Shown: positions 15,386-24,921 of the stretch, piece by piece
How positions within the stretch are numbered: position 1 is the first letter of the stretch
Layout: every line of letters starts with the position of its first letter
Assembly: GCF_011420305.2 (NCBI RefSeq)
Contig: NZ_CP061769.1
Coordinates: 2,591,001 to 2,655,000, forward strand
Reading direction: 5' to 3'
Origin: Nocardioides ochotonae
GTDB lineage: Bacteria > Actinomycetota > Actinomycetes > Propionibacteriales > Nocardioidaceae
Length of the DNA: 64,000 nt
Program-made: the position numbers and the translations under genes
The notes under the pieces: model-generated
The model's input: only the letters and a program-made list of their open reading frames with translations
What the model was told of the DNA's origin: nothing
The model's database searches: none

Positions 15386-18259
15386 TCAGTCGGTCAGGAA
15401 CGTGATCCCGTCCAGCGATATCCAGGTGTGGTCCACGTTGGAATCGCCGATATGGACCGCACCGTCAGCCATAACGGTCAGCCGGACCGCGACCGATCGG
15501 GTAACTGCCGAGACACTGGGTTGCACGTTTACGTCGTGTCGGTGGGTCGCCACAGCATCGTTAATTGGGGTGGTCGTGCGGTGCGTCGTCAGAGCGGCAG
15601 TCACGTCCGCAGTGACCGCGGCAGCGACGGCAGGCAGCTCGACGTCATAGGCGGGTCGGTGGCCTTCAGGAAGGCGGAACATGTTGCCGACCGTGCCCGA
15701 CTTGAGGACGCCGCGCAGGTGGACCCGGTTGCCGATCCGGCGATAACCGGGCGTCGCGTAGGGCGTGCCGTAGGCCACCCAGGAGTTAGCCAGGGTTACG
15801 TCGATCCAGCCCGTGTCGTCGGTGCGCGCGCCGTCGGCGTTCCACGCCAGGGGGCCGACCCGCCCCGCGCCGTCGCCACGCAGCTCGATGAGAGGCCCGG
15901 CGGCGTCAGTGCGCGCACTTACCAGTCGGGCAGGGATGCCCGCCGCGGCGAAGGAACTGGCCTCAGGCAGGGCCAGGCCCGGCGTCCCGGTCCTCATGTC
16001 CAGGGCGATCGTCTCGACGCCCACAGGCGCATCCCAGGCGGTCCAGCCCGTCGAGTCGCCAGCCCAGTAGGTGTATACGCGCACGTAGTCGACGTCGGAC
16101 GGCACGGGCGGGGCGGACACGACCAGGACGGCCCGCGGCGGGTAGGTGACCTGCCGCGGCGGACTAGCCAGCGTCTCGTGCCCGGCATCGTCGCGCAGGG
16201 TGTACCGCACGGTCTCGTACAGACTGCCGATCTGCGCGTTACCGTCGCTGCGCGTCGGCCACTTGCCCGCCCCGTAGGCGAACAGGATCCATCCCTCATC
16301 CGTAGGACTCAGGTGGTAATTGGTCGACGCGCTATCAGGGACGCCAGGATATTCGGCACTCGTGGCGACCGTAAACGAATGGTGCGGGTCGAGGGGGTTT
16401 TCGTTCAAGTAACTGACCGCAATACCCGTAAACCGACCATTGTACGGTGCCCGGTTATCGGCGGTATTACAGAACGCGATCCAGGACGTGGTATCGGCGG
16501 TGCCGTTACCGTTTCCATAGGCGGCCACCAAACGGCGCGCACCAGTCGGCGCGGTATAGCCGGTAATGGTCGCGTCGCCACCGAATACACCCGCGCCGAC
16601 GGGCGCGAGCGTTTCGGTGTTTAGGAAACGCTTTACCACGGTGCCATTCTTGTCCACGAACAGGACGGCCACTTCCGTATCCAGCCATGACGCAATTGCG
16701 GGCGCGCCGAAATTGCGCGACGGGTCGCCGTTATCGTTTCGGGAACCGACCTCGATCTGCGTCGCAACCGTATTCTCGGCTTCGATGGTCGTGCCGCTTA
16801 GGCGCATTACGCGCCAGTGGACCGAAACGTCGGTATCGCGGTAGAGAACGTAACGCTTCCCGCCGACCACGACCATACCGCGAAGCCACATATTGCCCGG
16901 CGTAAACTTGCGGATAGTCGCGCTATATCGCGTGACCGCGCCAGTGGACGGAATGATCTTCTCGTAATAGACCTGTCCGGCGCGGTCGCCGGTGTGCTGC
17001 GCGACGATAGCGATAATGGAACCGTCGGTGTTTTCGACGCCCAGAACGCGCTCGGCCTTTCGGTGGTCGTCGTCCACGAAACCGTTTAGCGCGACCGTCG
17101 GCCAGCCGTAGAATACCGTCGGCACCTTCGCGGGGTCGGAAACGCCCTCCGCTAGCGCGACCTCCGCGCCCTGCGCGATGACATTGTTACGACCCAGAAT
17201 CTGGAGGCCATTCTGGACGGTCAGGGCGAGGGCAATCAGTTCGGCGGTAATCGTGGCAGCGGAACCGTCGGCAGGAAAGTGGATAACGCCACCGTTCTCG
17301 AGCTGGACGATGATGCCCTGCTCGTGCGACAGCGAAATACGCCCGCCGACCGACAGGGATCCCAGCAGGGCGTACCCGCCGACCAGGTCGCCCGCGACGA
17401 TCTTGGATGCGGCCAGGGTCGTGACCGCGTCGTCGTCAATCAGGCGCAGGCTGCCCTCGGTTTCGGGGCCGGGGCCGGCCTCACCGGACACGTTGCGGGC
17501 GACCGTGCGGAAGTAGTAGACCGCGTCGGGATCCAGGGGCGATCCGTCGGGCAGGGCCTGGACAGAAACGACCTGTGACGCGGTGGTGGTGACCAGTGTC
17601 GCGGAGTCGGGGGTGAAGCCCGACGTGGTCGACATGTGGTAATCCAGCGTCAGGACCAGGGCGGGGTCAGCCCCGACGACCTCGAGGACGATCCCGCGGG
17701 GGTTGCCGTAGGCGACCAGGGACGGCGACACCTCAGGGGCAGGGGGCGGGATGACCTCCATCCCAGAGGTGTCGACCGTCGCACCGTCCAGGCGCGGGGT
17801 CACGCCCAGGACGTCCACGACGTACAGGTCAGACCCGTCGTAGGCCAGTCGGACCGGTTCGCCCCTGCCCTCGTCGCGGATGCCCTCGGGCAGGTACGGG
17901 ATCAGGTTGTGCGGCACGTCGGCCTCGAGGACGTCGTCGGCCTCCTCAAGTCCTTCAGTGGCGACATGCGCCACCATTCGGGTGATCGGCGCGCCGTCAA
18001 TGTCCAGGGGCGCGACCAGGTCACCCGCCTCCAGGGCGACCGGCAGGGGGTCAGTCAGGGTGACCGCTCCGGTGTCCAGGTCCGCAGCGGCGTAGGCGAC
18101 GTCGGTGCCGTCGTCCAGCCGCAGGATCCCGCCGCCCTCATTGAACTCGTCGGCAGTGTCCAGGTACAGGACCGTGTCGCCGACGGCAGCGGACACGACC
18201 AGCTCGTCACAGACCGTCTCCGCATTAACGGCGACGATCTGCCCGGTGGTGTAGGTCAT
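15386..18259 (-). CDS. Large minor tail protein, probable receptor-binding/tip protein (957 aa)
   Basis: N-terminal portion (1-170) resembles tail attachment modules; a fibronectin-III-like stretch follows (about 175-275, TLDYHMSTTSGF...YYFRTVARNVSGEAGPGP). KIVAGDLVGGYALLGSLSVGG near 290 is the collar motif often found in siphovirus tail tip proteins. Residues about 350-650 contain a beta-propeller-like section, and the C-terminus reads WIDVTLANSWVAYG, typical of phage receptor-binding domains. It overlaps the upstream gene by 4 bp and is last in the structural operon. Codon use in roughly 16290-17200 looks more AT-rich than the rest, suggesting an exchanged module. Confidence 0.82.
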   Translation of the reverse strand: MTYTTGQIVAVNAETVCDELVVSAAVGDTVLYLDTADEFNEGGGILRLDDGTDVAYAAADLDTGAVTLTDPLPVALEAGDLVAPLDIDGAPITRMVAHVATEGLEEADDVLEADVPHNLIPYLPEGIRDEGRGEPVRLAYDGSDLYVVDVLGVTPRLDGATVDTSGMEVIPPPAPEVSPSLVAYGNPRGIVLEVVGADPALVLTLDYHMSTTSGFTPDSATLVTTTASQVVSVQALPDGSPLDPDAVYYFRTVARNVSGEAGPGPETEGSLRLIDDDAVTTLAASKIVAGDLVGGYALLGSLSVGGRISLSHEQGIIVQLENGGVIHFPADGSAATITAELIALALTVQNGLQILGRNNVIAQGAEVALAEGVSDPAKVPTVFYGWPTVALNGFVDDDHRKAERVLGVENTDGSIIAIVAQHTGDRAGQVYYEKIIPSTGAVTRYSATIRKFTPGNMWLRGMVVVGGKRYVLYRDTDVSVHWRVMRLSGTTIEAENTVATQIEVGSRNDNGDPSRNFGAPAIASWLDTEVAVLFVDKNGTVVKRFLNTETLAPVGAGVFGGDATITGYTAPTGARRLVAAYGNGNGTADTTSWIAFCNTADNRAPYNGRFTGIAVSYLNENPLDPHHSFTVATSAEYPGVPDSASTNYHLSPTDEGWILFAYGAGKWPTRSDGNAQIGSLYETVRYTLRDDAGHETLASPPRQVTYPPRAVLVVSAPPVPSDVDYVRVYTYWAGDSTGWTAWDAPVGVETIALDMRTGTPGLALPEASSFAAAGIPARLVSARTDAAGPLIELRGDGAGRVGPLAWNADGARTDDTGWIDVTLANSWVAYGTPYATPGYRRIGNRVHLRGVLKSGTVGNMFRLPEGHRPAYDVELPAVAAAVTADVTAALTTHRTTTPINDAVATHRHDVNVQPSVSAVTRSVAVRLTVMADGAVHIGDSNVDHTWISLDGITFLTD

Positions 18260-19440
18260 CGACGGATCCTCCTCCGGTTCGGGGTGGTCTTCTTGAAATA
18301 GCCGACGGACATAACCGGGTCGCCCGACGGGGTTAGCGGGATCGTGAACTGCCGCAGGTAGAACGTCGTCGTGAAGTCGCCTGTCTTAACACGCACCTTG
18401 TCGCCCGGCTCAAGGTGCGGAATGGGCAGGGAATCGAAGGCGACCGTCACGGTCTCGGCCAGCCGCGCCGACAGGGTCGCCCGTGCCCGTTCGGCGGCAT
18501 CCTTGCGGGTCCTAATCGAGGTGTCCTCGATCGTTTCGGGCAGGTACTTAGGCGCGCCGGTTCGGCCCAGTCGCCAGGGACTCAGCGGGTGATCGCGCGG
18601 CGCGGTGGCCTGCGCGCGGACCCGTTGCTTGCCCTTTCCCTCGGGCTTCTTACCCAGGACCTGGATCGTGTTCTTCAGGTCGGTCAGTTCGTAGGACACC
18701 TGCACGTCGCTTAGGACGTCGCCCCCATCGCCGTCGGTGAACGTATAGACGACGTTCTCCGGTCGCTTGCGCAGGGTTAGCGTCCCGTCGCCGGTGTAGA
18801 ACAACTGCTCGCCCATGCCGCGGGCGAAACTCTGGGCGGTCTCCCAGATCGACAGGGTGCGGTCAAGGTTGCGCGCCTTCGGCAGTTTCGGGCCGCGACC
18901 CTTAGCGACACTGACCCGGCCCTCACCGGCCCGGTTAATCATCAGTGTGCGGATCGCATCGGATGACCGGGTGCCGCGGGTCAGTTTGAGGGTCCGCCAG
19001 ATCGCGCCCGCGGCGAGCGTCTCCTTGCCCTGCGCCTCAACCGTGACGACGTCGCGCGCGCGGTCCAGCTTCGTGACCGGTCCCAGGAACACAGGCACGT
19101 CCACCCAGCGCCCCAGGGCCTCGACGTACACGCCGTAGATCACTTGGATCATGCGATCGGCGTACAGGGCACCGTCGTCGGGCGAGTCGGTGTCGAAGCT
19201 CAGGGCGTGGGTGGGATCCAGCAGCGTCAGGGACGCCGTGCGGGTGACGTCGGCGTCGCGGTCGACCGTGACCTGACCGTCGATCAGGACCTCCGACCCG
19301 CCAGTCTTCGGGTCGACTAGGCGGGATACGACCGCGCCCTGTAGGTCAGTCACATTGACCAGGACGCGCACGCGGTGGGTCGACCGCAGCGCGTCCTCGA
19401 ATAGCAGCCGGTCGCCGTCCTTGAGTCCTAGGGTGTTCAA
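18256..19440 (-). CDS. Minor tail / baseplate hub-like protein (394 aa)
   Basis: Contains RTASLTLLDPTHALSFD near residue 80, KLDRARDVVTVEAQGKE near 135, and IPHLEPGDKVRVKTG near 345, a pattern of phage tail hub (gp27-like) proteins that sit between the distal tail protein and the tip. TTG at 19440, 7 nt after AAAGGAGG, is the best start; the upstream in-frame extension is low-complexity and antisense to its neighbour. It overlaps the tip protein gene by 4 bp. Confidence 0.72.
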   Translation of the reverse strand: MNTLGLKDGDRLLFEDALRSTHRVRVLVNVTDLQGAVVSRLVDPKTGGSEVLIDGQVTVDRDADVTRTASLTLLDPTHALSFDTDSPDDGALYADRMIQVIYGVYVEALGRWVDVPVFLGPVTKLDRARDVVTVEAQGKETLAAGAIWRTLKLTRGTRSSDAIRTLMINRAGEGRVSVAKGRGPKLPKARNLDRTLSIWETAQSFARGMGEQLFYTGDGTLTLRKRPENVVYTFTDGDGGDVLSDVQVSYELTDLKNTIQVLGKKPEGKGKQRVRAQATAPRDHPLSPWRLGRTGAPKYLPETIEDTSIRTRKDAAERARATLSARLAETVTVAFDSLPIPHLEPGDKVRVKTGDFTTTFYLRQFTIPLTPSGDPVMSVGYFKKTTPNRRRIRR

Positions 19441-19453
19441 CCGGTGCCCTCCT

Positions 19454-21274
19454 TTACTTGATCTTGAACGGCAGTTCTCCGGTCTGCCAGAAGTCGAACG
19501 TGACGGACATGAGGGACTGCCCAGCCCGCGACTTCGGGCTAGGCGACATGGCGATGTTTCCGACCAGTACCGGGATATTGACGTCACCCGCGACCAGCCG
19601 CAGGACGGCAGTCGGGTCGCCCTTAATCGCCATTAGGTCGGCCTGCCATTCGGCGCAGGTCCGCCCGAAACCGTCCATAAGGTCGCCGCTCAGGTTGCCC
19701 TCAAGTCCACGCATGGCAGACACGATGCGGATAGGGCGACTACCCCCGACGGGGGTATAGACCGAGGACTCCTCAGGCATCGACCAGGACCCGTCGTCGT
19801 CGCCGAACAGACAGACCGACGCGCCGGTTTCGGTGTTGACCAGCCAGAGTCCCTCGGTGCCCATCGTCGTCGTGACGACTGCGCTCCGGTTGCCCAATCG
19901 GTTGTTTACGTTCGGGCGGACGTAATAGCGGTGCGCGGTGTGCGGCTGCGCCGAATAGTCGCGCCAGACGAACGTCGCACCGTCGTCCTGGATCGTCTCC
20001 TCAGGCAGGACTTCCACGGCCAGGGCTCGACCGTCGCGGTAGATCGTCCAGTTGTCGGGGGTGTCGGGCCGCGTCCAGCGCAGCTCGACGTACGGCGCGC
20101 CGCGGTAGGGCGGGGCACAGGTCAGGTCGGTCGGGGCCGGGATCGTGTCGTCGACCTGGACGGCGAACGACACAGCAGGGCTGGAGGCGTGCGCAGGTGC
20201 GCCAGGGGTCTCCACGCGGAGCCGCGCGTCCCAGACCCGCACGACCACCCTGTAGGTCTGATCGTCGGACAGTGGGGTGCGGATGTTATGCACCACGTCG
20301 TCGCTCGGAATCTCACCGGAGTCGTAGACCTTGTCGCCGCCCTCATCGCGCACGATGACCTGATAACGCACCTGCCCGTCGTGGGGCTCCCACACGATCG
20401 GCGGGGTGGTTTCCCACACGACGCCGTCGGCAGGGCTAATGATCGTCGGCGGGGTCAGGGCCTCATAGGTGACCTCGTCGGACCAGTCCGACCAGTTGGT
20501 AGACCACAGCCCCGCGCCGTCACGGGCGCGCACCCGCCATTCCAGCCCCGTCGATCCGAAACCACCGAAGTCGGTCTCGGACAGGTCCAGCTCGGCGGCG
20601 CGCGTCTCAGTCACAGGCGACGTCCAGGTGTCGCCGGTGTCAGGGTCGCGGATCTCCACCTGGACCGCAGACAGGCGCGTGTTACCACCGACGTCCAGGT
20701 AGTCAAACCGGAGCGTCGGGTGCGTCGTGGACACGATGCCGCCAGCAGGGCGCAGGTCGGTCGGGGTCGCGGGACGGTCCGACCACGACACCTCCAGCGT
20801 CGGACGCTTGCCGGTGTTGAACGAATACAGGCGCAGCAGGCGGTCAGCGTCGTCGACCGCGGACAGGGACAGGCGGACGCCGTAGTTAGGCGCGCCGTTC
20901 GCCCAGGCCTGGACAATGCTCGTGACGTCGACCGTGATCGCCCGCCCGTCGCGCAGGTTGCCCAGGGCCGCACTAACGGCAGGCGACCCGGTCACGTCAG
21001 GGCGACGATTCCAGGTGACCTGCCGTTGCTTCCACGACTCAGACACGCGGTGAACACTCACGGTGCGCGACGGACCCTTAGACGCCCCGCGCGCATACAC
21101 GCGCAGGGTCGCCTTCGTGACAGTCGCGCCCTGCGGCACCGGCGACCGGAAGTAGACGAAACCGACGGCCTCAGCGGGGCGCAGTTCCAGGGACTTCGCC
21201 CCCGCAAAATTGCGCCCCTCCTTTCGCTTAGCGGCGTGCGTATCAAAGCCTGACCTAACGGTCACGCTACTCAT
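19454..21274 (-). CDS. Tail protein with DNRLRE, fibronectin-like and distal-tail-like regions (606 aa)
   Basis: Residues 1-165 (VGFVYFRSPVPQGATVTKAT, WNRRPDVTG, VDVTSIVQAWANG, GVRLSLSAVD) match the DNRLRE beta-sandwich domain, usually a carbohydrate- or wall-associated module. Two fibronectin-III-like domains follow (about 170-380), then RPIRIVSAMRGLEGNLSGDL near 535 resembles the C-terminal part of siphovirus distal tail proteins. It lies directly after the tape measure gene (4-bp overlap). A DNRLRE domain ahead of a distal tail core is uncommon and may help the virion touch the cell wall. Confidence 0.75.
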   Translation of the reverse strand: MSSVTVRSGFDTHAAKRKEGRNFAGAKSLELRPAEAVGFVYFRSPVPQGATVTKATLRVYARGASKGPSRTVSVHRVSESWKQRQVTWNRRPDVTGSPAVSAALGNLRDGRAITVDVTSIVQAWANGAPNYGVRLSLSAVDDADRLLRLYSFNTGKRPTLEVSWSDRPATPTDLRPAGGIVSTTHPTLRFDYLDVGGNTRLSAVQVEIRDPDTGDTWTSPVTETRAAELDLSETDFGGFGSTGLEWRVRARDGAGLWSTNWSDWSDEVTYEALTPPTIISPADGVVWETTPPIVWEPHDGQVRYQVIVRDEGGDKVYDSGEIPSDDVVHNIRTPLSDDQTYRVVVRVWDARLRVETPGAPAHASSPAVSFAVQVDDTIPAPTDLTCAPPYRGAPYVELRWTRPDTPDNWTIYRDGRALAVEVLPEETIQDDGATFVWRDYSAQPHTAHRYYVRPNVNNRLGNRSAVVTTTMGTEGLWLVNTETGASVCLFGDDDGSWSMPEESSVYTPVGGSRPIRIVSAMRGLEGNLSGDLMDGFGRTCAEWQADLMAIKGDPTAVLRLVAGDVNIPVLVGNIAMSPSPKSRAGQSLMSVTFDFWQTGELPFKIK

Positions 21275-23856
21275 CGCATCATCCTCCTAGTGGTACCGGC
21301 GTAGGCAGTTTCGCCGTGGTAGGTGTCCTCGGCGACCTCACGCATATAGGCGTCAAATCGCCGATCGCCGACGACCAGCTCGACGCGGCGGGGCCGGGCG
21401 TTGTTCGCCTCAGCGAACGCCGCAAACTGCCGATGGTTGAATACGGCCTCGGGCTTGCGGCTCGCGTTAAAGGCAAGCGCGCCGGGCTCCAAGATCCCGC
21501 CATTGTCAAAAATCTGCGGGATCGGGTTATCGGGAATCGGACCCCAATCAGGGATCAGACGGTTAACGTAGGCGACGGCACTATTAGCCAGGGACTGAAT
21601 CGCGGGGCGGATCAGATCGCCCCACGCGCCGGTCAGCCCACTAAGGTCAAAACCGGAAATCAGGTCCTTAAGCTTCGTGATAACGCCGAGCCACTTCTTG
21701 AGTCGCCCGCCCTTCTTGTCCTTCTTGTCGTCCTTGTCGGTGCCGAATACCTTGGATCCGAAATCGCGGATACTGGACAAAAGACCACCACCCGCAAGAC
21801 CGGGCAGCGTTCCGTATCGGTTAAGGTAATCCAGGGCACCGGGGAAGTCGCGCTCAAACCGACGGCGCGCTTCCTTTCGGATAACGAACTCGTCGGCGTG
21901 GACAATTCCAGCAGGGGCGAACTTAGCGCCGGGTCCGGTGTAACCACCGCGGGCGAAGGTAATCGTCGGCAGGTCACCAACGCCAGGAATGGCGTTAATG
22001 ACCTTTCGCAGTCCGTTATTCCAGACCGTGTTAACGACGAACTCGACCGGCTTGCGGGCGGCGTCCTTGATCCCATTCCAGATATTCCGAATGGCCTCGA
22101 CCCCGTTGCTAAAGGCGGATCGAACCTTGTCGAACATTCCCGTAACGCCGGACTTGATCTTGTCCCAGATATTAGACGCGACGTCCTTAATCTTGGACAG
22201 TCCCTTGTTCCACAGGTCCTTCAGCTTCAAAAGCCCGGCCTTGATATAGAACTTGATACCTTCCCAGGCCTTTACGAAAAGGTTCTTAATGCCGTTCCAA
22301 ATCGCCTTGGTAACCTTGGAAAGGAGCTTCCCCATTCCCTTCCAAATCTTACCGATATTCTTGACGCCATTCTTCAGAATGTGCCACAGCAGGCGAATAG
22401 CGAGCGAAACCGCCTTCCCGGCCAACTTCAGGGCCAGACCGGGGACCTTCTTTAGCGCCGTCCATGCGCCCTTCCAGGAACCCAGGAGCTTGAGTGCGCC
22501 CTTCTTGAAAATGTTAATGATGCCGATATTCCACCAGACCCTAATGAGTCCGATGACAAAGTTAATGGCACCCTTAACAATGTCCTTGATTCCCTGCCAG
22601 GCCTTACTGAAATCGCCGTGCAGCAGGCCGGAAATGACCGACACAACGCCGGCCACAACGGTCATCAAACCGCCAAAGCCCTGGATAATGCCGTTAATGA
22701 CCCCGATTACCGCACTGCCGAATACCTTGAGGAAGAACTGCGCGATAGGCGTAACGATCGGAATTAGGTCCGCCAGGGCAGGGGCAAACTTTGTCGTCCA
22801 GATATCGGCGATCTTCGAAACGCCGTCGCCCAGGGTGGCAAACAGTTCGGATCCCAGGGACGACAGGACCGGCGACAACTTGCCCCAGGCGTTGCCCAGG
22901 GCGGTCCCGATCGTGGCAAACGACCCGACGAGGCCAGACAGGTCAACGCCGCCACCGTCGGCCAGGGACGCCTTCACCTTGTCGACCGCGCCGTTTACGT
23001 GCGTGCCGACCGCAGTGCCGATGCGGGCCGCCGTGCCCTCGATCGGGGCCATTAGGTCGGTCAGACCCTTGAATACGTCCTTGGCCTGACCGAAGCCTGC
23101 GCCCTCGAGGAAGTTAGCCCCGATACGACCCAGGGCGGCCATCATGTTCTTATACGCGCCCCGCGTCGTTTCGCCGGACTCAAGCGCCGCGCCGCCGATG
23201 TTCTTAGTGATGACCTTGCGGAACGTCGCCGCGTCGACCTTGCCGTCGGCGACCATCTCGCGCAGGGCGTCGGACGTTACGCCGTACTCATCGGCCAGCC
23301 ACTGGAAGATCGGGATGCCGCGGTCCGCCAGTTGGTTTAGTTCCATCGTGTAGGCGCGACCCTGTGTGGTCGTCTTGTTAAGGATCGACCCCATCTCGGC
23401 CATAGGCACGCCAGCGATGGTTGCGGCGTCGGCGACCGCCATCAGGTAGTTGGTCAGTTCCTTACCGGGCTCGATCCCAGCGGCGACCGCGCCCGCTGCG
23501 GTGGTGGCAGCCTCACCCAGGCCGAACGCCGTGCCCTTAACCGACCCGAGGGCGGAGTCCATGATCTTCTGGATGGACTTCCCATCGTGGCCCAGCCCGC
23601 GGAGCTTGGCTTGCGCGTCCTCGATATCCAGCAGGCGCGAAATACCGCCCTTGAGGGCCGCGCCGCCGACGACAGTGGCAGCCAGACCGGCCACGCCGAC
23701 GGCAGCCTTCGCACCCTTGAGCAGCCCAGCGCCCAGGGTCTGTCCCGCGCCGAGGCCTTGCTTACCGATCGAGCTCAGTTCGGAACGGACGCCCGAGGCC
23801 AGTTTGTTCGTGCTAGGCAGGATTGAGATATACGCGGCTCCTAGTTCGATAGCCAC
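21271..23856 (-). CDS. Tape measure protein
   Basis: 861 residues, the length ruler of the tail. Glycine/alanine/lysine-rich, with hydrophobic blocks (AAVGVAGLAATVVGGAAL near 50; FFLKVFGSAVIGVINGIIQ near 365) that insert into the host membrane on DNA ejection, and repeated IWNGIKN/IWDKIK-type helical segments (about 480-610). At roughly 1.5 angstrom per residue it predicts a tail near 130 nm. GTG at 23856 after AAGGAGG. Upstream lie the two chaperone frames, the classical arrangement. Confidence 0.93.
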   Translation of the reverse strand: MAIELGAAYISILPSTNKLASGVRSELSSIGKQGLGAGQTLGAGLLKGAKAAVGVAGLAATVVGGAALKGGISRLLDIEDAQAKLRGLGHDGKSIQKIMDSALGSVKGTAFGLGEAATTAAGAVAAGIEPGKELTNYLMAVADAATIAGVPMAEMGSILNKTTTQGRAYTMELNQLADRGIPIFQWLADEYGVTSDALREMVADGKVDAATFRKVITKNIGGAALESGETTRGAYKNMMAALGRIGANFLEGAGFGQAKDVFKGLTDLMAPIEGTAARIGTAVGTHVNGAVDKVKASLADGGGVDLSGLVGSFATIGTALGNAWGKLSPVLSSLGSELFATLGDGVSKIADIWTTKFAPALADLIPIVTPIAQFFLKVFGSAVIGVINGIIQGFGGLMTVVAGVVSVISGLLHGDFSKAWQGIKDIVKGAINFVIGLIRVWWNIGIINIFKKGALKLLGSWKGAWTALKKVPGLALKLAGKAVSLAIRLLWHILKNGVKNIGKIWKGMGKLLSKVTKAIWNGIKNLFVKAWEGIKFYIKAGLLKLKDLWNKGLSKIKDVASNIWDKIKSGVTGMFDKVRSAFSNGVEAIRNIWNGIKDAARKPVEFVVNTVWNNGLRKVINAIPGVGDLPTITFARGGYTGPGAKFAPAGIVHADEFVIRKEARRRFERDFPGALDYLNRYGTLPGLAGGGLLSSIRDFGSKVFGTDKDDKKDKKGGRLKKWLGVITKLKDLISGFDLSGLTGAWGDLIRPAIQSLANSAVAYVNRLIPDWGPIPDNPIPQIFDNGGILEPGALAFNASRKPEAVFNHRQFAAFAEANNARPRRVELVVGDRRFDAYMREVAEDTYHGETAYAGTTRRMMR

Positions 23857-23883
23857 GGGGCAGCCTCCTTCAGTGGGCAGGGG

Positions 23884-24312
23884 TTAGGGGGTCGACCAGC
23901 CGAGCCAGGCGGCCATGTCGTCAATCGGCAGCGCGCCGCGTCCGTAGGTGGTGTCGGGGTCGTCCACGCCGGGGCGCGGGATCGGCTTCGGGTAGTCGCG
24001 CCGCTTGCCGCCAGATCGCTGCCAGTTGGCGACGCGGGCCGCGTCGGCGACCTCGGCCAGCAGCAGCTCGGTCATGCCCCAGTCGACGGCCTCGGGATCC
24101 AGGGCGCGGGCCAGCGCCGACGACCGCGGCGACTGCCGCACGATGACGTACAGGTCTGCCCACGAGAAGTGCGCAGACCCGACGTCCCGCAGGCGCAGCC
24201 CTAGGCCGATCAGGTCGTAGGCGATCGCCTCGGCGTAGCGGTCGACCGTCACCAGGAGTGAGTGCAGATCGACGTAGGACAGCCCGTAGACGGCGCGGAT
24301 GACCTCACCGAA
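23884..24312 (-). CDS. Tail assembly chaperone, second frame (made by predicted +1 frameshift)
   Basis: This frame reads GEVIRAVYGLSYVDLHSLLV and continues through ADLYVIVRQSPRSSALARAL to WLGWSTP before the tape measure gene. It has no ATG, GTG or TTG start near its beginning and no Shine-Dalgarno of its own. It opens exactly where the first chaperone frame ends, so the product is probably an 82-aa protein extended to about 223 aa (the G/GT arrangement of siphophages). Chaperones of this kind coat the tape measure during tail assembly. Confidence 0.75.
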   Translation of the reverse strand, partial: FGEVIRAVYGLSYVDLHSLLVTVDRYAEAIAYDLIGLGLRLRDVGSAHFSWADLYVIVRQSPRSSALARALDPEAVDWGMTELLLAEVADAARVANWQRSGGKRRDYPKPIPRPGVDDPDTTYGRGALPIDDMAAWLGWSTP

Positions 24313-24553
24313 AGGAGGCGTTAATGGCCTCGTGCAGACGGGTCGCCAGGGCCTCAAACTGCGCCGGGGTCATGTTGTCGATGACCTCGAGGGCCTCATC
24401 GCCAGCGACGGCCTCGAGGATCGTAAAGGCCAGGTCCAGCTCGTCACGGCGACGGTTGGCGCGCAGCCAGCCGGGGGTGCGGACGACGTCAAGCGGACGC
24501 TCGAAGGTGTAGGTCTCGCCGTCGTGCTCGAACGTAAACAGGTCGGTGGTCAT
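24305..24553 (-). CDS. Tail assembly chaperone, first frame (82 aa)
   Basis: MTTDLFTFEHDGETYTFERP opens a small acidic protein typical in size and position of siphovirus 'G' chaperones. ATG at 24553. The stop (TGA) is preceded by TCC TTT CGG, where a +1 slip from TTT to TTC continues into the second frame. It lies between the major tail protein gene and the tape measure gene. Confidence 0.78.
   Translation of the reverse strand: MTTDLFTFEHDGETYTFERPLDVVRTPGWLRANRRRDELDLAFTILEAVAGDEALEVIDNMTPAQFEALATRLHEAINASFR
24308..24316 (-). other. Predicted +1 ribosomal frameshift site
   Basis: Minus strand reads TCC TTT CGG TGA in the first chaperone frame. Slippage of tRNA-Phe from TTT to TTC gives GGT GAG GTC, the start of the second frame. 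TTT is rare in this GC-rich genome and the zero-frame stop follows one codon later, both favouring a +1 shift. A -2 shift would give the same frame. Confidence 0.6.
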
Positions 24554-24921
24554 GGTGCGCGTAGGTCCTTTCGGGGTTTGGTCTCAGATCGTGGGACGCC
24601 GTCAGACAGGCGTAAACGGCCCGCAGACGGCCTGACCCCCGCCCATCGGGCAACCACCCGCAGGCGAGCGGGGGCGTCCACTACGCGCGAAGGCGCAGGT
24701 CAGGGCGGGGGCGAAAGGTGCCGTTTTGGCAGTCGCGGGGCATGAGTGCCAGCCGCATGACAGGTGTGGGCGGCGTCATGTTGACGGCGCGCCCAGGTTG
24801 CGCATCGGTCCAGGGGGTGCAGTTGGTGACCCTGCCCGCGCGGCGGACCTTTGCGCGTAGAAACCGCGCGGACAGGGGGCCTAGGGACCTGCGCTAGTCG
24901 CGCAGGACGTTAGACGTGACC
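24554..24921. other. 368-bp non-coding structured region between major tail protein and chaperone genes
   Basis: No convincing reading frame; the longest minus-strand candidate is about 32 codons without a Shine-Dalgarno. It holds several long GC hairpin elements, including CCCCCGC...GCGGGGG (around 24627-24666) and an interlocking CGCAGGTCAGGGCGGGGG block (around 24690-24711), so it probably contains a terminator or processing site that lowers expression of the chaperones relative to the major tail protein. None of the seven promoter motifs is here. Confidence 0.6.
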
